A stretch of DNA of 12,822 bases from Bacteroidales bacterium UBA3543 (GCA_002376715.1 DFOK01000015.1:1-12822); one strand, 5' to 3'. Shown: positions 1 to 7,320, counted from the stretch's first letter. The notes: a model not told the origin generated them from the letters alone. Numbers and translations: made by a program.

Positions 1-1553
1 CTTATGGCGGTTATTACACGCAGGAAGAAGCGAGAGAGTTGGTTGAATATGCAGCAAAACGACATATCACAATTATTCCTGAAATAGAGATGCCGGGACA
101 TTCTGAGGAGGTTTTGGCCGTTTATCCGCATCTTGCATGTACCGGAAAGCCATATACAAGTAGCGAATTCTGTATTGGCAACGAGGAGACTTTTGTTTTT
201 CTGGAGAATATACTGGATGAAATTCTGGATATTTTTTCCTCTGCTTACATCCATATCGGGGGCGATGAAGCGAGTAAAGAGCATTGGAAAAAGTGTCCCA
301 AATGTCAGGAACGCATTAAAAAAGAGAATTTAAAGGATGAGGCTGAACTGCAAAGCTATCTAATCAAACGAATAGAAACATATCTGCACTCGAAAGGCAG
401 AGAACTGATCGGTTGGGATGAGATTTTGGAAGGCGGATTGGAGAAAAGTGCGATTGTAATGAATTGGCGCGATGAAAAAATAGGGATAGAGGCTGCACAA
501 AGCGGACATAAGGTGATTATGACACCCGGAAAATACACTTATTTCAACAGCTATCAAAGTTCACCCGAAAAAGAGCCGGAAGCCTTGGGTGGATTCTTAC
601 CTCTGGAGAATGTTTATGCTTATAACCCTGTTCCCGATAGCCTTTCTGCCAATGAGACAGATAAGATTTGGGGTGTTCAGGCATGTCTGTGGACGGAGTA
701 TGTCCCCACCGAAGAGCATGCCGAGTATATGCTTTATCCACGTATGTTGGCTCTTGCAGAAGTAGCCTGGACAAATCCCGATAACAAGTCTTGGGAGTCC
801 TTTAACTATCGTGTTAATCGATCTGTTCCAATTCTACAGCAGAAAGGTTATAACACTTTTACCTTGAGCAAAGAACCGGAAATTTTAATGGAAAATGATT
901 CCCTCAATAAAGCAATCGCCATTGCTTTAAAGTCGGAAATATATCCGGTAGAGATAAGATACACAACAGAGGGTTCAGCAGTTACGAGTGAGTCCCAGTT
1001 ATATGAGGGTCCGATTTTAATAAGAGATTCAGCAAATCTGAAAGCCCAACTGTTTAGAGATGGACAACCTTTGGGCGATGTGATTGAACAACGAATTGAT
1101 TATCACAAAGCGATAGGGAAAAAGATGGAATATCTCAATCCATACAACAGATACTATCCTGCAAACGGAGAAACTAGCCTGATTGATGGATTGTACGGCG
1201 GTTTTTCGCATGGCGACGGCTTTTGGCAGGGCTTTATCGGAGCACCCTTTGACGCGATTATCGATTTAGACGAAATAGATTCACTACGTCATATCCGCAT
1301 CAATTTTTTACAGAATTCAAACGCTGAAATCTGGCTCCCAAAAGAGATTACAATTGCACTTTCCAACGAAAGAAAAGGGGATTTTGAACCGGTTGCTACT
1401 TTTAATAACAACATCTTAAGCGATAAAGCAGGCACATTCTTCAAATCATTTGAATGGAACGGCTCCTACCAAGCCCGCTTCATACGCATCACTGCAACCA
1501 TTAATCCTGCCGTTCGCGGATGGGTCTTTGCCGATGAAATTGTTGTATGGTAG
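1..1553 (+). CDS. Beta-N-acetylhexosaminidase, GH20 family (5' end outside window)
   Basis: The enzyme hydrolyses terminal beta-linked N-acetylglucosamine or N-acetylgalactosamine from glycans; in Bacteroidales such enzymes are normally periplasmic or surface lipoproteins that process host or dietary glycans. The reading frame is open from base 3 (YGGYYTQEEAREL), so the gene starts upstream; the TTG at 39 is only an internal codon. Visible GH20 signatures are HITIIPEIEMPGHS, then HIGGDE with the catalytic Asp-Glu pair at bases 264-269, then GWDEIL, VMNWR and WGVQACLWTEY, which supply aromatic substrate contacts. About 516 residues are present, against roughly 650-780 for full-length family members, so the N-terminal GH20b domain and the start of the barrel are missing. 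After the barrel, about the last 230 residues resemble a CHB_HEX_C-type segment followed by an F5/8-type-C/galactose-binding-like beta domain (SFEWNGSYQARFIRITA near the end). Signal peptide and promoter cannot be judged. Family assignment is secure; substrate is not. Confidence 0.93.
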   Translation, partial: YGGYYTQEEARELVEYAAKRHITIIPEIEMPGHSEEVLAVYPHLACTGKPYTSSEFCIGNEETFVFLENILDEILDIFSSAYIHIGGDEASKEHWKKCPKCQERIKKENLKDEAELQSYLIKRIETYLHSKGRELIGWDEILEGGLEKSAIVMNWRDEKIGIEAAQSGHKVIMTPGKYTYFNSYQSSPEKEPEALGGFLPLENVYAYNPVPDSLSANETDKIWGVQACLWTEYVPTEEHAEYMLYPRMLALAEVAWTNPDNKSWESFNYRVNRSVPILQQKGYNTFTLSKEPEILMENDSLNKAIAIALKSEIYPVEIRYTTEGSAVTSESQLYEGPILIRDSANLKAQLFRDGQPLGDVIEQRIDYHKAIGKKMEYLNPYNRYYPANGETSLIDGLYGGFSHGDGFWQGFIGAPFDAIIDLDEIDSLRHIRINFLQNSNAEIWLPKEITIALSNERKGDFEPVATFNNNILSDKAGTFFKSFEWNGSYQARFIRITATINPAVRGWVFADEIVVW

Positions 1554-1610
1554 GATGAGCTGTCAGCCATTCATTATCTGCAATAATTTTACCATAGATG
1601 GCAGTATTAA

Positions 1611-1646
1611 ATGAGTTACAGCGTATATGTAATATACGTCACTCAT
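1611..1646. promoter_or_regulatory. Nested inverted repeat between GH20 gene and lipoprotein gene
   Basis: Inner arms CGTATAT (1622-1628) and ATATACG (1632-1638) are perfectly complementary around a 3-nt loop. Outer arms ATGAGT (1611-1616) and ACTCAT (1641-1646) are also perfectly complementary, with an asymmetric 5/2-nt internal loop between them. No T-run follows on the plus strand, so it is not a standard intrinsic terminator. It lies 30 bp before the lipoprotein start and just before a weak -7-like box (GATATTTG, 1647-1654; first base mismatched). It could be a regulator site, a leader hairpin or a transcript 3'-end structure. The rest of the 1554-1675 gap shows nothing I can name. Confidence 0.4.
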
Positions 1647-1675
1647 GATATTTGAAAATACCAATACACATCATC

Positions 1676-2167
1676 ATGAAAAAGATTAATATCATTTTGG
1701 TACTTCTTGTTTCAACGATGATCACTTTGTCTTGTGATAAGGACCGAGGTCGCAGTTGGCCTCCTATACCTCCCATAGCAGTCAGTGTTTATGTGGAAGA
1801 TAAATATGGAAGGGATTTGCTCGATCCTGATTCCAAATACTTTTTTGCAGACTCAGTCGTGCTTGAACATAGAGGTAGTGAATATCGGTTGTATAATTCG
1901 AAAATAGAGACTAAAAGCTATGTGTCTAGATATGTGGGTCTCTCATTAATGAACAAACATGGCAGATATTACCTTAGTTTTGGGGCTTTTGATAATATAA
2001 CCGATTATGAAACTGACTTTATTTTTCATTGGAAAAATAATACGACAGATACTATCCATTATATCAGATACCGAGATTACGATCTTCATGTACTCTGCGA
2101 GAAGTGGCAACTCAATGGCGTGGAGACCACTCATCCGATTGTTATTAAAAAAGCAATTGGCCATTAG
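1676..2167 (+). CDS. Small uncharacterised lipoprotein
   Basis: A 163-residue protein of unknown function. The start at 1676 is preferred over an in-frame TTG at 1652 because it gives a compact signal peptide: Lys-Lys at residues 2-3, a hydrophobic stretch at 4-16 and a lipobox TLSC with the acylated Cys at residue 20. The mature part begins CDKDRGR; the charged residues right after Cys recall, loosely, the acidic surface-export signals of Bacteroidetes lipoproteins, so an outer-membrane location is plausible but unproven. The body (VYVEDKYGRDLLDP, then several alternating hydrophobic segments and FIFHWKNNTTDTIHY) looks beta-rich and resembles the many small Bacteroidales lipoproteins of unknown function. 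No catalytic motif is visible. The last codons (Ile-Gly-His, stop) lie inside a degenerate 7-bp repeat tract, so the C-terminus may be repeat-derived. It follows the GH20 gene by 122 bp on the same strand, but nothing ties the two functionally. Confidence 0.75.
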   Translation: MKKINIILVLLVSTMITLSCDKDRGRSWPPIPPIAVSVYVEDKYGRDLLDPDSKYFFADSVVLEHRGSEYRLYNSKIETKSYVSRYVGLSLMNKHGRYYLSFGAFDNITDYETDFIFHWKNNTTDTIHYIRYRDYDLHVLCEKWQLNGVETTHPIVIKKAIGH

Positions 2168-2266
2168 TCATTAGCTATTAGCGTTGGCTATTGGCCGAAA
2201 ATCATATACCACGCAACTTGCAATACGCAATACTACATACTACACACTAGAAACTCGGAACTAACC
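2156..2266. repeat. Degenerate 7-bp (heptad) tandem repeat tract
   Basis: The tract starts inside the lipoprotein gene's last codons and runs to the htpG palindrome. The first part (2156-2196) reads as ATTGGCC, ATTAGTC, ATTAGCT, ATTAGCG, one 6-bp unit and ATTGGCC again. From 2190 the 7-bp register continues without a break through two poorly matching units into eight units at 2211-2266, seven of which begin with AC (for example ACGCAAT, ACTACAT, ACTACAC, ACTAGAA). The first and last units of the first part also form an imperfect inverted repeat (GGCCATTAG / CTATTGGCC, one mismatch). I recall similar degenerate heptad tracts in Bacteroides intergenic DNA but know no established function. It contains no open reading frame of interest. 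Confidence 0.6.
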
Positions 2267-2293
2267 CGAAACGGACATTTTGTCAGTTTCGGG
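2265..2293. promoter_or_regulatory. 29-bp palindrome, candidate operator of htpG
   Basis: Outer arms CCCGAAAC (2265-2272) and GTTTCGGG (2286-2293) are perfect complements. Inside them, after a single mismatched pair, GACA (2274-2277) and TGTC (2281-2284) pair around a central TTT. The whole 29 bp is therefore symmetric except for one pair and the central triplet. It does not match the CIRCE heat-shock element (TTAGCACTC-N9-GAGTGCTAA). It overlaps the proposed -33 box of the htpG promoter, where a repressor would block RNA polymerase. No T-run follows, and it is 100 bp past the previous stop codon, so I favour an operator over a terminator. Confidence 0.5.
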
Positions 2294-2310
2294 GGATGGT
2301 ACTCTTTTTG
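2279..2310 (+). promoter_or_regulatory. Candidate Bacteroidetes-type promoter of htpG
   Basis: TTTG at 2279-2282 (-33 element) is followed after 20 bp by TCTTTTTG at 2303-2310, which matches the -7 consensus TAnnTTTG at every defined base except the second (C for A). Transcription would begin near 2316-2318, leaving a leader of about 40 nt. The -33 box lies inside the 29-bp palindrome. This is a consensus match only. Confidence 0.45.
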
Positions 2311-2318
2311 CCCTCTTG

Positions 2319-2350
2319 TGTTAAAACAAAGATTATAAACAGTTTTAATA
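2319..2350 (+). promoter_or_regulatory. AU-rich hairpin in the htpG leader
   Basis: TTAAAAC (2321-2327) and GTTTTAA (2342-2348) are perfect complements separated by 14 nt; a G-T wobble and a T-A pair extend the stem to 2319/2350. The stem contains one strong G-C pair and ends 7 nt before the htpG start codon. Position and weakness would fit a temperature-sensitive leader structure, but AT-rich DNA gives such stems by chance often. Confidence 0.3.
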
Positions 2351-2357
2351 TAAGATT

Positions 2358-4220
2358 ATGGCAAAAGGAACAATTGGAGTAACTACCGAGAATATATTTC
2401 CGGTAATTAAAAAATTTCTTTATTCAGATCACGAAATATTTATACGCGAACTTGTAGCAAATGCGGTGGATGCCACCCAGAAGCTAAATACGATTGCCAA
2501 CAGCGGTGAATTCAAAGGTGAGTTGGGCGATTTGACCATCTGGATTGACCTGGATCCCAAGGAGGGTACATTGAAAATCACCGACCGCGGTATCGGTATG
2601 ACAGCGGAAGAGGTTGACAAATATATCAATCAGATCGCATTTTCCAGCGCAGGCGAATTTCTCGAAAAATATAAGGATCAGGCAGCCGGCATCATCGGTT
2701 ATTTTGGCCTCGGTTTCTATTCGGCCTTTATGGTCTCCAAAAAGGTGACTATTGACACTCTTTCCTGGAAAGAGGGTTCCAAGGCTGTCAGATGGGAGTG
2801 TGAGGGAGATCCCGAGTACACAATGAGCGATTCCGACAAACAGGACAGAGGCACTACGATAACCCTTCATCTGGATGATGATTCAAAAGAGTTTGCTCAA
2901 GACCACAAAATCAGTGAATTGCTACACAAATATTGCAAGTTTATGCCCGTTCTCATTGCTCTGGGTAAAAAGAAAGAGTGGAAGGATGGCAAATATGTCG
3001 ATACCGACGAGGACAATATCATCAATAGCATAAAACCTCTCTGGACACTCATGCCGACTGAGTTAAAGGATGAGGATTATATGGAGTTTTATCGTGAACT
3101 CTATCCCATGCAGGATGATCCGCTCTTCTATATCCACCTCAATGTGGATTATCCATTCAATCTGACAGGTATTCTCTATTTCCCCAAGATCAAAAATCAA
3201 ATTGACGTAGTTCGTAATAAAATCCAGCTCTTCTGCAATCAGATGTTTGTTACAGACTCGGTAGAGAACATCGTCCCCGAGTTCATGACGCTTCTCCATG
3301 GTGTAATCGATTCTCCTGATATTCCTCTGAACGTCTCGAGGAGCTATCTGCAGTCGGATGCCAACGTGAAGAAGATTTCCGGTTATATTACCAGAAAGGT
3401 AGCTGATCGTCTTGAGGAAATTTCCAAGAATAATAAGGAAGAATTTGAGTCGAAATGGGATAATCTCAAGCTCTTTATCGAATATGGAATGATTACTGAC
3501 GAAAAATTCAACGAAAGGGCTCTCAACTTCGCACTTTTCAAGAATACCGACGGTAAATACTTCAACTACGAGGATTATCGCAAGGCAATCGCAACTGAAC
3601 AGACCAACAAGGATGGCAAGGTGGTCTATCTCTATGCTACTGATGCAGAAAAACAGTATCAGTATATTGAAACCGCCAAAAACAAAGGTTACGATGTGCT
3701 CTTGTTTGATTCTCCGCTGGATTCACACTTCGTATCCATGCTGGAGCAAAAGCTGGAAAACTCGACTTTCGCTCGCGTTGATGCGGATTCTATCGACAAG
3801 CTCATAGCAAAATCAGATGTTGAAAAATATGAGATCACTGAAGAGGAGCAGAAACGTCTTGATTCCCTTTTCGAAGAGATACTTCCCAAGGAGAATAAAT
3901 ACAGGGTTTCAGTAGAAAATCTCGGTGACACGGCTCAACCTGTACTTATAACTCAGACCGAGTTTATGAGGCGTTATCGCGATATGGCCGCTCTCGGTGG
4001 CGGGTTGAACTTCTATGGAGAGCTGCCTGAAACCTACAACATTGTAATCAATGCTGAAAATCCCCTTATTAAACGCATTATGGGGGAGGAGGGCACTGCT
4101 GCTTTTACAGCGGACAATGTATTACTCAAACAGGTGACCGACCTGGCTCTGCTCGCCAACAATATGCTCAAAGGCAAGGAGCTAAGCGAGTTTATTAAGC
4201 GCAGCGCAGAACTGCTATAA
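2358..4220 (+). CDS. htpG: Molecular chaperone HtpG (Hsp90 family)
   Basis: A cytoplasmic ATP-dependent dimeric chaperone that remodels client proteins, usually together with DnaK. Length is 620 residues from an ATG with no strong Shine-Dalgarno. The N-terminal Bergerat-fold ATPase (about 1-215) shows RELVANAVDATQKL with Glu31 and Asn35, TDRGIGMT with the nucleotide-binding Asp76, the glycine-rich lid loop GYFGLGFYSAF (114-124) and RGTTITL near 164-170. The middle domain (about 230-480) carries HLNVDYPFNLTGILYFPKIK and SPDIPLNVSRSYLQSDANVKKI, both highly conserved in HtpG. The C-terminal dimerisation domain ends LALLANNMLKGKELSEFIKRSAELL-like, as expected. Compared with the roughly 680-residue Bacteroides and Porphyromonas proteins as I remember them, a charged helical stretch of about 60 residues just before the final LALL segment is absent; the reading frame is clean, so this seems a naturally shorter form. 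The gene has its own promoter region with a palindrome and stands alone, converging on the amidase gene. Confidence 0.97.
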   Translation: MAKGTIGVTTENIFPVIKKFLYSDHEIFIRELVANAVDATQKLNTIANSGEFKGELGDLTIWIDLDPKEGTLKITDRGIGMTAEEVDKYINQIAFSSAGEFLEKYKDQAAGIIGYFGLGFYSAFMVSKKVTIDTLSWKEGSKAVRWECEGDPEYTMSDSDKQDRGTTITLHLDDDSKEFAQDHKISELLHKYCKFMPVLIALGKKKEWKDGKYVDTDEDNIINSIKPLWTLMPTELKDEDYMEFYRELYPMQDDPLFYIHLNVDYPFNLTGILYFPKIKNQIDVVRNKIQLFCNQMFVTDSVENIVPEFMTLLHGVIDSPDIPLNVSRSYLQSDANVKKISGYITRKVADRLEEISKNNKEEFESKWDNLKLFIEYGMITDEKFNERALNFALFKNTDGKYFNYEDYRKAIATEQTNKDGKVVYLYATDAEKQYQYIETAKNKGYDVLLFDSPLDSHFVSMLEQKLENSTFARVDADSIDKLIAKSDVEKYEITEEEQKRLDSLFEEILPKENKYRVSVENLGDTAQPVLITQTEFMRRYRDMAALGGGLNFYGELPETYNIVINAENPLIKRIMGEEGTAAFTADNVLLKQVTDLALLANNMLKGKELSEFIKRSAELL

Positions 4221-4223
4221 AAA

Positions 4224-7200
4224 CTACTTGTCAAGGAACTCCATGAGTTCCTTGACAAGTTTATCTATTTGCTCCTGTGATTGAAGCGTCTCGATGGGGA
4301 AACCCAGGGATACCACACGATAATCTCCTTCGTAGGCCACTCCTGCAGAGATATTATTGTCCGAATACCTGAAAATGGTATATGCATTCTTGTCCGCAGG
4401 CACAAGTCCGTCCGGACTTTCAACCTGATAACGATGAGGATTGGGCTTATTAAAGAATGAATATGAAGATAATTGCAGTCCGAAAGGATTTTGTACCATC
4501 TTGACGTCGCACCCTGCGGTTGCATTATTGGTCATCCATTTGTATTTTAGGATGCCTGTAATAAAGTTACGCATCGGAGTCACAACGTCGGCCATCATTA
4601 CAGAGTCAATCTGATAATCATATATCTTATCCCAGGCATCGGTGGCAATATTGGCACCTGATATGAGCATATTTCCGCCGGAGGCGGCATATTCCCTCAA
4701 AGTTTCCTGTAAGTCGGCAGGGAAAACACTATATTGCAGTTTACTTGCACCATCCCGACCGGTGAGAGTGGTAATCTGTTTACCGCAAACGAGGTCGAGT
4801 ATCGGGTATTTCTCAATATCCACTGCACCGGAGGTCAATGCCTCACGGGAGGTTGAAGCGAAGTCATAACCGGCCCGCATTAGTGCCAGACCGTGATAAT
4901 AGGAATAATCAAAAGTATTACCTGCAAAGGATTTTGTCTCATAATCGGAAAAAGAGGCACCGAACCCCGCAGCATCATCATCCATCCAGGGAATTGCACG
5001 GCGGAACTCGTACTGTGAGCCGATATGGGAAATGTCGTAGAGATAGGGAACTCCACGGTCGATATCATCTCTGAATCCGCCATAAGTGGAGTCGCGGGTA
5101 GCAAAAGAAGAGGGAGCAGCAACCCTGTCGAAGTTGTTTACCACAAGCACTGTTTTACCCTTCGCAACTACTCTGGAGGAGCGTGAGTCGGCAAGACCTA
5201 CGGAAAGGATCTCAGAGGGGAAACTCTCACCACCCTCATTGACTGCCGTCACCTTAAAACTGTATATCTTCCCCGGTTCAATCTTTACATTAAAAGAATT
5301 TCCATTTACCGGCACACCATTGTCAAATCCGCCGTCGTCCACCCTGGTGTAGAGTATATAACTGCGTGTGGTCGCAGTACTCTCCAGACGGTCGACGCGT
5401 GGTTCCCATTTGAGTCGTGCCTGAAAATTCCTCCCTGAACCTCCAATTTCTGCCGAAAAGGCTCGAACAGGCAGCGGCTGGACAATGTAAGGTGTGCCTC
5501 TGAGCCAGGAGAGATATTTGAGCATACCTTTGTATATCGCTCTGGAGACCACAAATCTGAATGCAGGGTCGAGTCCGTAGCGCATATCCGCCAGATTTTG
5601 ATGGGAGAGGAGTTCAAGCAGCATCGCCGGCACCTCAGGTGAACGCGCTTCCGAGTAAGCTTTGTCCCACATTCCGCGTCGCGACCACTGAGGCTCGAAT
5701 GTGGCCCGGATATCATCCACAATTTGTGTCTGAACTATGTCATTGTAGTCGCGGGCGATGGATCTCTTTACTCCATAGGGATATTCATCTTTATCCATGG
5801 AGAGACGGGTGTAGATGGCAAGTGTGCCAATAATGGAGTCGGTAAGTGTGGTGCCCGCATCGGTATGAAATGCGAATGAAAGATCAATCGGGATATTGTA
5901 ACCTACACGGTCGGGCTTTAAATAGGAGCCATCGGTGAGGATATTAACCCACATGCCGCGTGACTGATAATCGTCGTTGTAATCGGTATAGTTGCGGTTG
6001 ACCGAGTAGATGGTATCGTTGAACCCTGCCCATTGAAGCCAGTATCTTGAACCCTCCGTATAGCGTGGATAACCCGATATTTCGGGCTCCACATCGAAGT
6101 CGGGAGTCACCGGATTGCCCTCTTTATCGGTATCTGAGGGTTTGCGGGCAATGTTGCCCATTCCACCCCCAAACTTCACTGCATCAGCGGTTATAACATC
6201 TCTGTTACTTGAAGAATTGTTGTTCAGGAAGACTCCCTGTGAGCTATTCGAACCTTTTGCGAAAGGGAATGTGCCGAGATAAACCCAGGTACCGCCGCCC
6301 ATAGTCTGATTGACGGAAAAACGAGTAGAGCCACCTTTGTGGCGTACCTCGTATTGTGCAGCTTCCGTACTATTTTTGAGCGTATGGTAGGAGACATATA
6401 CCGCATAATCGCCCTCTTCCGGTATATCAGGTATCCATTTAGCAGTGCTATAGGTACCTCTGCGCGATCCGACTACCTTTGCATCCGCCACACGGGCACT
6501 TCCGAGTTTGAAAGGATTCTCCTTATAAACATAATAGGGTTTGATATTGGCAAAACCGGAGTCGGGGGATGATTTCCATTTGCCATCCTCGGAATAACCG
6601 GAGCCGGGAGTATCGTTGTCCACTATCACCTCGTGCAGTTGGTGATCACGTTCTCGTGGCAGCAGCACGATGGCGCCGGCATTTTCGAGCATCGGAACCA
6701 GAAAGGGGAGGACATAACTTTGGGTGTAGAGATCTTCCACAGTCTCAAAAATCCTGGCCCTCTGCCACTCCCAGCGCTTGAGCGACTGTTCGTAATAATA
6801 TCCGTGACTTTGCCATAGGGCAATATGGCTTTCCTGAAGTCCTTTAGTCACCTTATAATCTTTGGATAGATTGGTTACCAGCGGTACGGAGGGCCTTCGA
6901 CTATTGTCGGATACCGTACGACGGTAATCCCTGAGAAGCTCGTTGGAAGTTTCTCCGCTGAAGTAGCCCGATACCAACTGTTCAAGAGGCAGTCCGATGG
7001 CGCTGAGGGTGAATGATGACTTGTAGGCAGCATATTTGTCCGGCATCAAAAGCTTTACGATGGCATAAATATCCTTTACATGCCGTTCGCGGAGAGGATA
7101 CTCGCTTATAGAAGGCTTGAATCGGATTTCGAGTCTCTTTTTGCTCACAATAGCTTTATCTACGGCGATAGGAGCCATTATGGAGGCCTCTGACGAGAGA

Positions 7201-7316
7201 TAACTCCGGATTGAATCGGTTACCCTAAGGAATAATTCAGCGGTGGTGCTGCCCTGTGAATGGCCCATTAATGGGAAAAGCAGGGCACAAATGGCGATGG
7301 TGATTAGTTTTCTCAT
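4224..7316 (-). CDS. Secreted multidomain N-acetylmuramoyl-L-alanine amidase-like protein with inserted golvesin-C-like domain
   Basis: A 1030-residue exported protein. The ATG at 7316 is chosen over an in-frame TTG at 7337 because it places a signal peptide at the N-terminus (MRK, hydrophobic 4-17, likely cleavage after GHSQ near 21). I read the core as an Amidase_3 zinc amidase in two pieces: His171 (QSHGYYYE) and Glu194 (ETVEDLYT) as the first two zinc ligands, PRERD at 220-224 like the family TRxxD, then after the insert His484 (FAFHTDAG) as third ligand and Glu568 (AMLLELLSH) as the catalytic Glu, followed by the usual DPAFRFVVSRAIYKG helix. Residues about 232-385 between the halves look like a golvesin-C-like beta domain (WKSSPDSGF, YAVYVSYHT, ITADAVKFGGG). 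About 612-710 is an FN3 domain; about 722-1030 is a glutamine-amidotransferase-like domain without a visible nucleophile elbow Cys. Relatives are often labelled xanthan lyase, which I doubt. Cell-wall cleavage is inferred. Confidence 0.7.
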   Translation of the reverse strand: MRKLITIAICALLFPLMGHSQGSTTAELFLRVTDSIRSYLSSEASIMAPIAVDKAIVSKKRLEIRFKPSISEYPLRERHVKDIYAIVKLLMPDKYAAYKSSFTLSAIGLPLEQLVSGYFSGETSNELLRDYRRTVSDNSRRPSVPLVTNLSKDYKVTKGLQESHIALWQSHGYYYEQSLKRWEWQRARIFETVEDLYTQSYVLPFLVPMLENAGAIVLLPRERDHQLHEVIVDNDTPGSGYSEDGKWKSSPDSGFANIKPYYVYKENPFKLGSARVADAKVVGSRRGTYSTAKWIPDIPEEGDYAVYVSYHTLKNSTEAAQYEVRHKGGSTRFSVNQTMGGGTWVYLGTFPFAKGSNSSQGVFLNNNSSSNRDVITADAVKFGGGMGNIARKPSDTDKEGNPVTPDFDVEPEISGYPRYTEGSRYWLQWAGFNDTIYSVNRNYTDYNDDYQSRGMWVNILTDGSYLKPDRVGYNIPIDLSFAFHTDAGTTLTDSIIGTLAIYTRLSMDKDEYPYGVKRSIARDYNDIVQTQIVDDIRATFEPQWSRRGMWDKAYSEARSPEVPAMLLELLSHQNLADMRYGLDPAFRFVVSRAIYKGMLKYLSWLRGTPYIVQPLPVRAFSAEIGGSGRNFQARLKWEPRVDRLESTATTRSYILYTRVDDGGFDNGVPVNGNSFNVKIEPGKIYSFKVTAVNEGGESFPSEILSVGLADSRSSRVVAKGKTVLVVNNFDRVAAPSSFATRDSTYGGFRDDIDRGVPYLYDISHIGSQYEFRRAIPWMDDDAAGFGASFSDYETKSFAGNTFDYSYYHGLALMRAGYDFASTSREALTSGAVDIEKYPILDLVCGKQITTLTGRDGASKLQYSVFPADLQETLREYAASGGNMLISGANIATDAWDKIYDYQIDSVMMADVVTPMRNFITGILKYKWMTNNATAGCDVKMVQNPFGLQLSSYSFFNKPNPHRYQVESPDGLVPADKNAYTIFRYSDNNISAGVAYEGDYRVVSLGFPIETLQSQEQIDKLVKELMEFLDK
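4226..4260. terminator. Bidirectional hairpin between htpG and amidase genes
   Basis: Arms ACTTGTCAAGGAACTC (4226-4241) and GAGTTCCTTGACAAGT (4245-4260) are perfect 16-bp complements around a 3-nt loop. On the minus strand the stem is followed by TTTTTATAG, an intrinsic-terminator arrangement for the amidase gene; on the plus strand only a weaker T-rich stretch (TTATCTATTT) follows. It begins 5 bp after the htpG stop and contains the last 11 codons of the amidase gene, so the stem is also coding sequence. Confidence 0.8.
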
Positions 7317-7320
7317 TTCA

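Noticed and set aside
39..1553. Start of the GH20 gene at the TTG codon at 39
   Set aside because: The upstream codons 3-38 encode YGGYYTQEEARE, the normal continuation of the GH20 barrel, so the gene is simply cut by the window edge.
2156..2266. CRISPR array or IS terminal repeats
   Set aside because: Units are 7 bp, degenerate and without spacers, and no transposase or cas gene is present.
2265..2293. Intrinsic terminator of the lipoprotein gene
   Set aside because: No T-run follows on either strand and the site is about 100 bp past the stop codon, next to the htpG promoter.
2484..2870. 128-codon open frame on the minus strand inside htpG
   Set aside because: It lies wholly within a highly conserved coding region on the other strand; its product has no recognisable motif and no start context.
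5306..5722. 138-codon open frame on the minus strand in another frame of the amidase gene
   Set aside because: It is Cys- and Arg-rich with no pattern, and overlaps the strongly family-like region around the catalytic Glu568.
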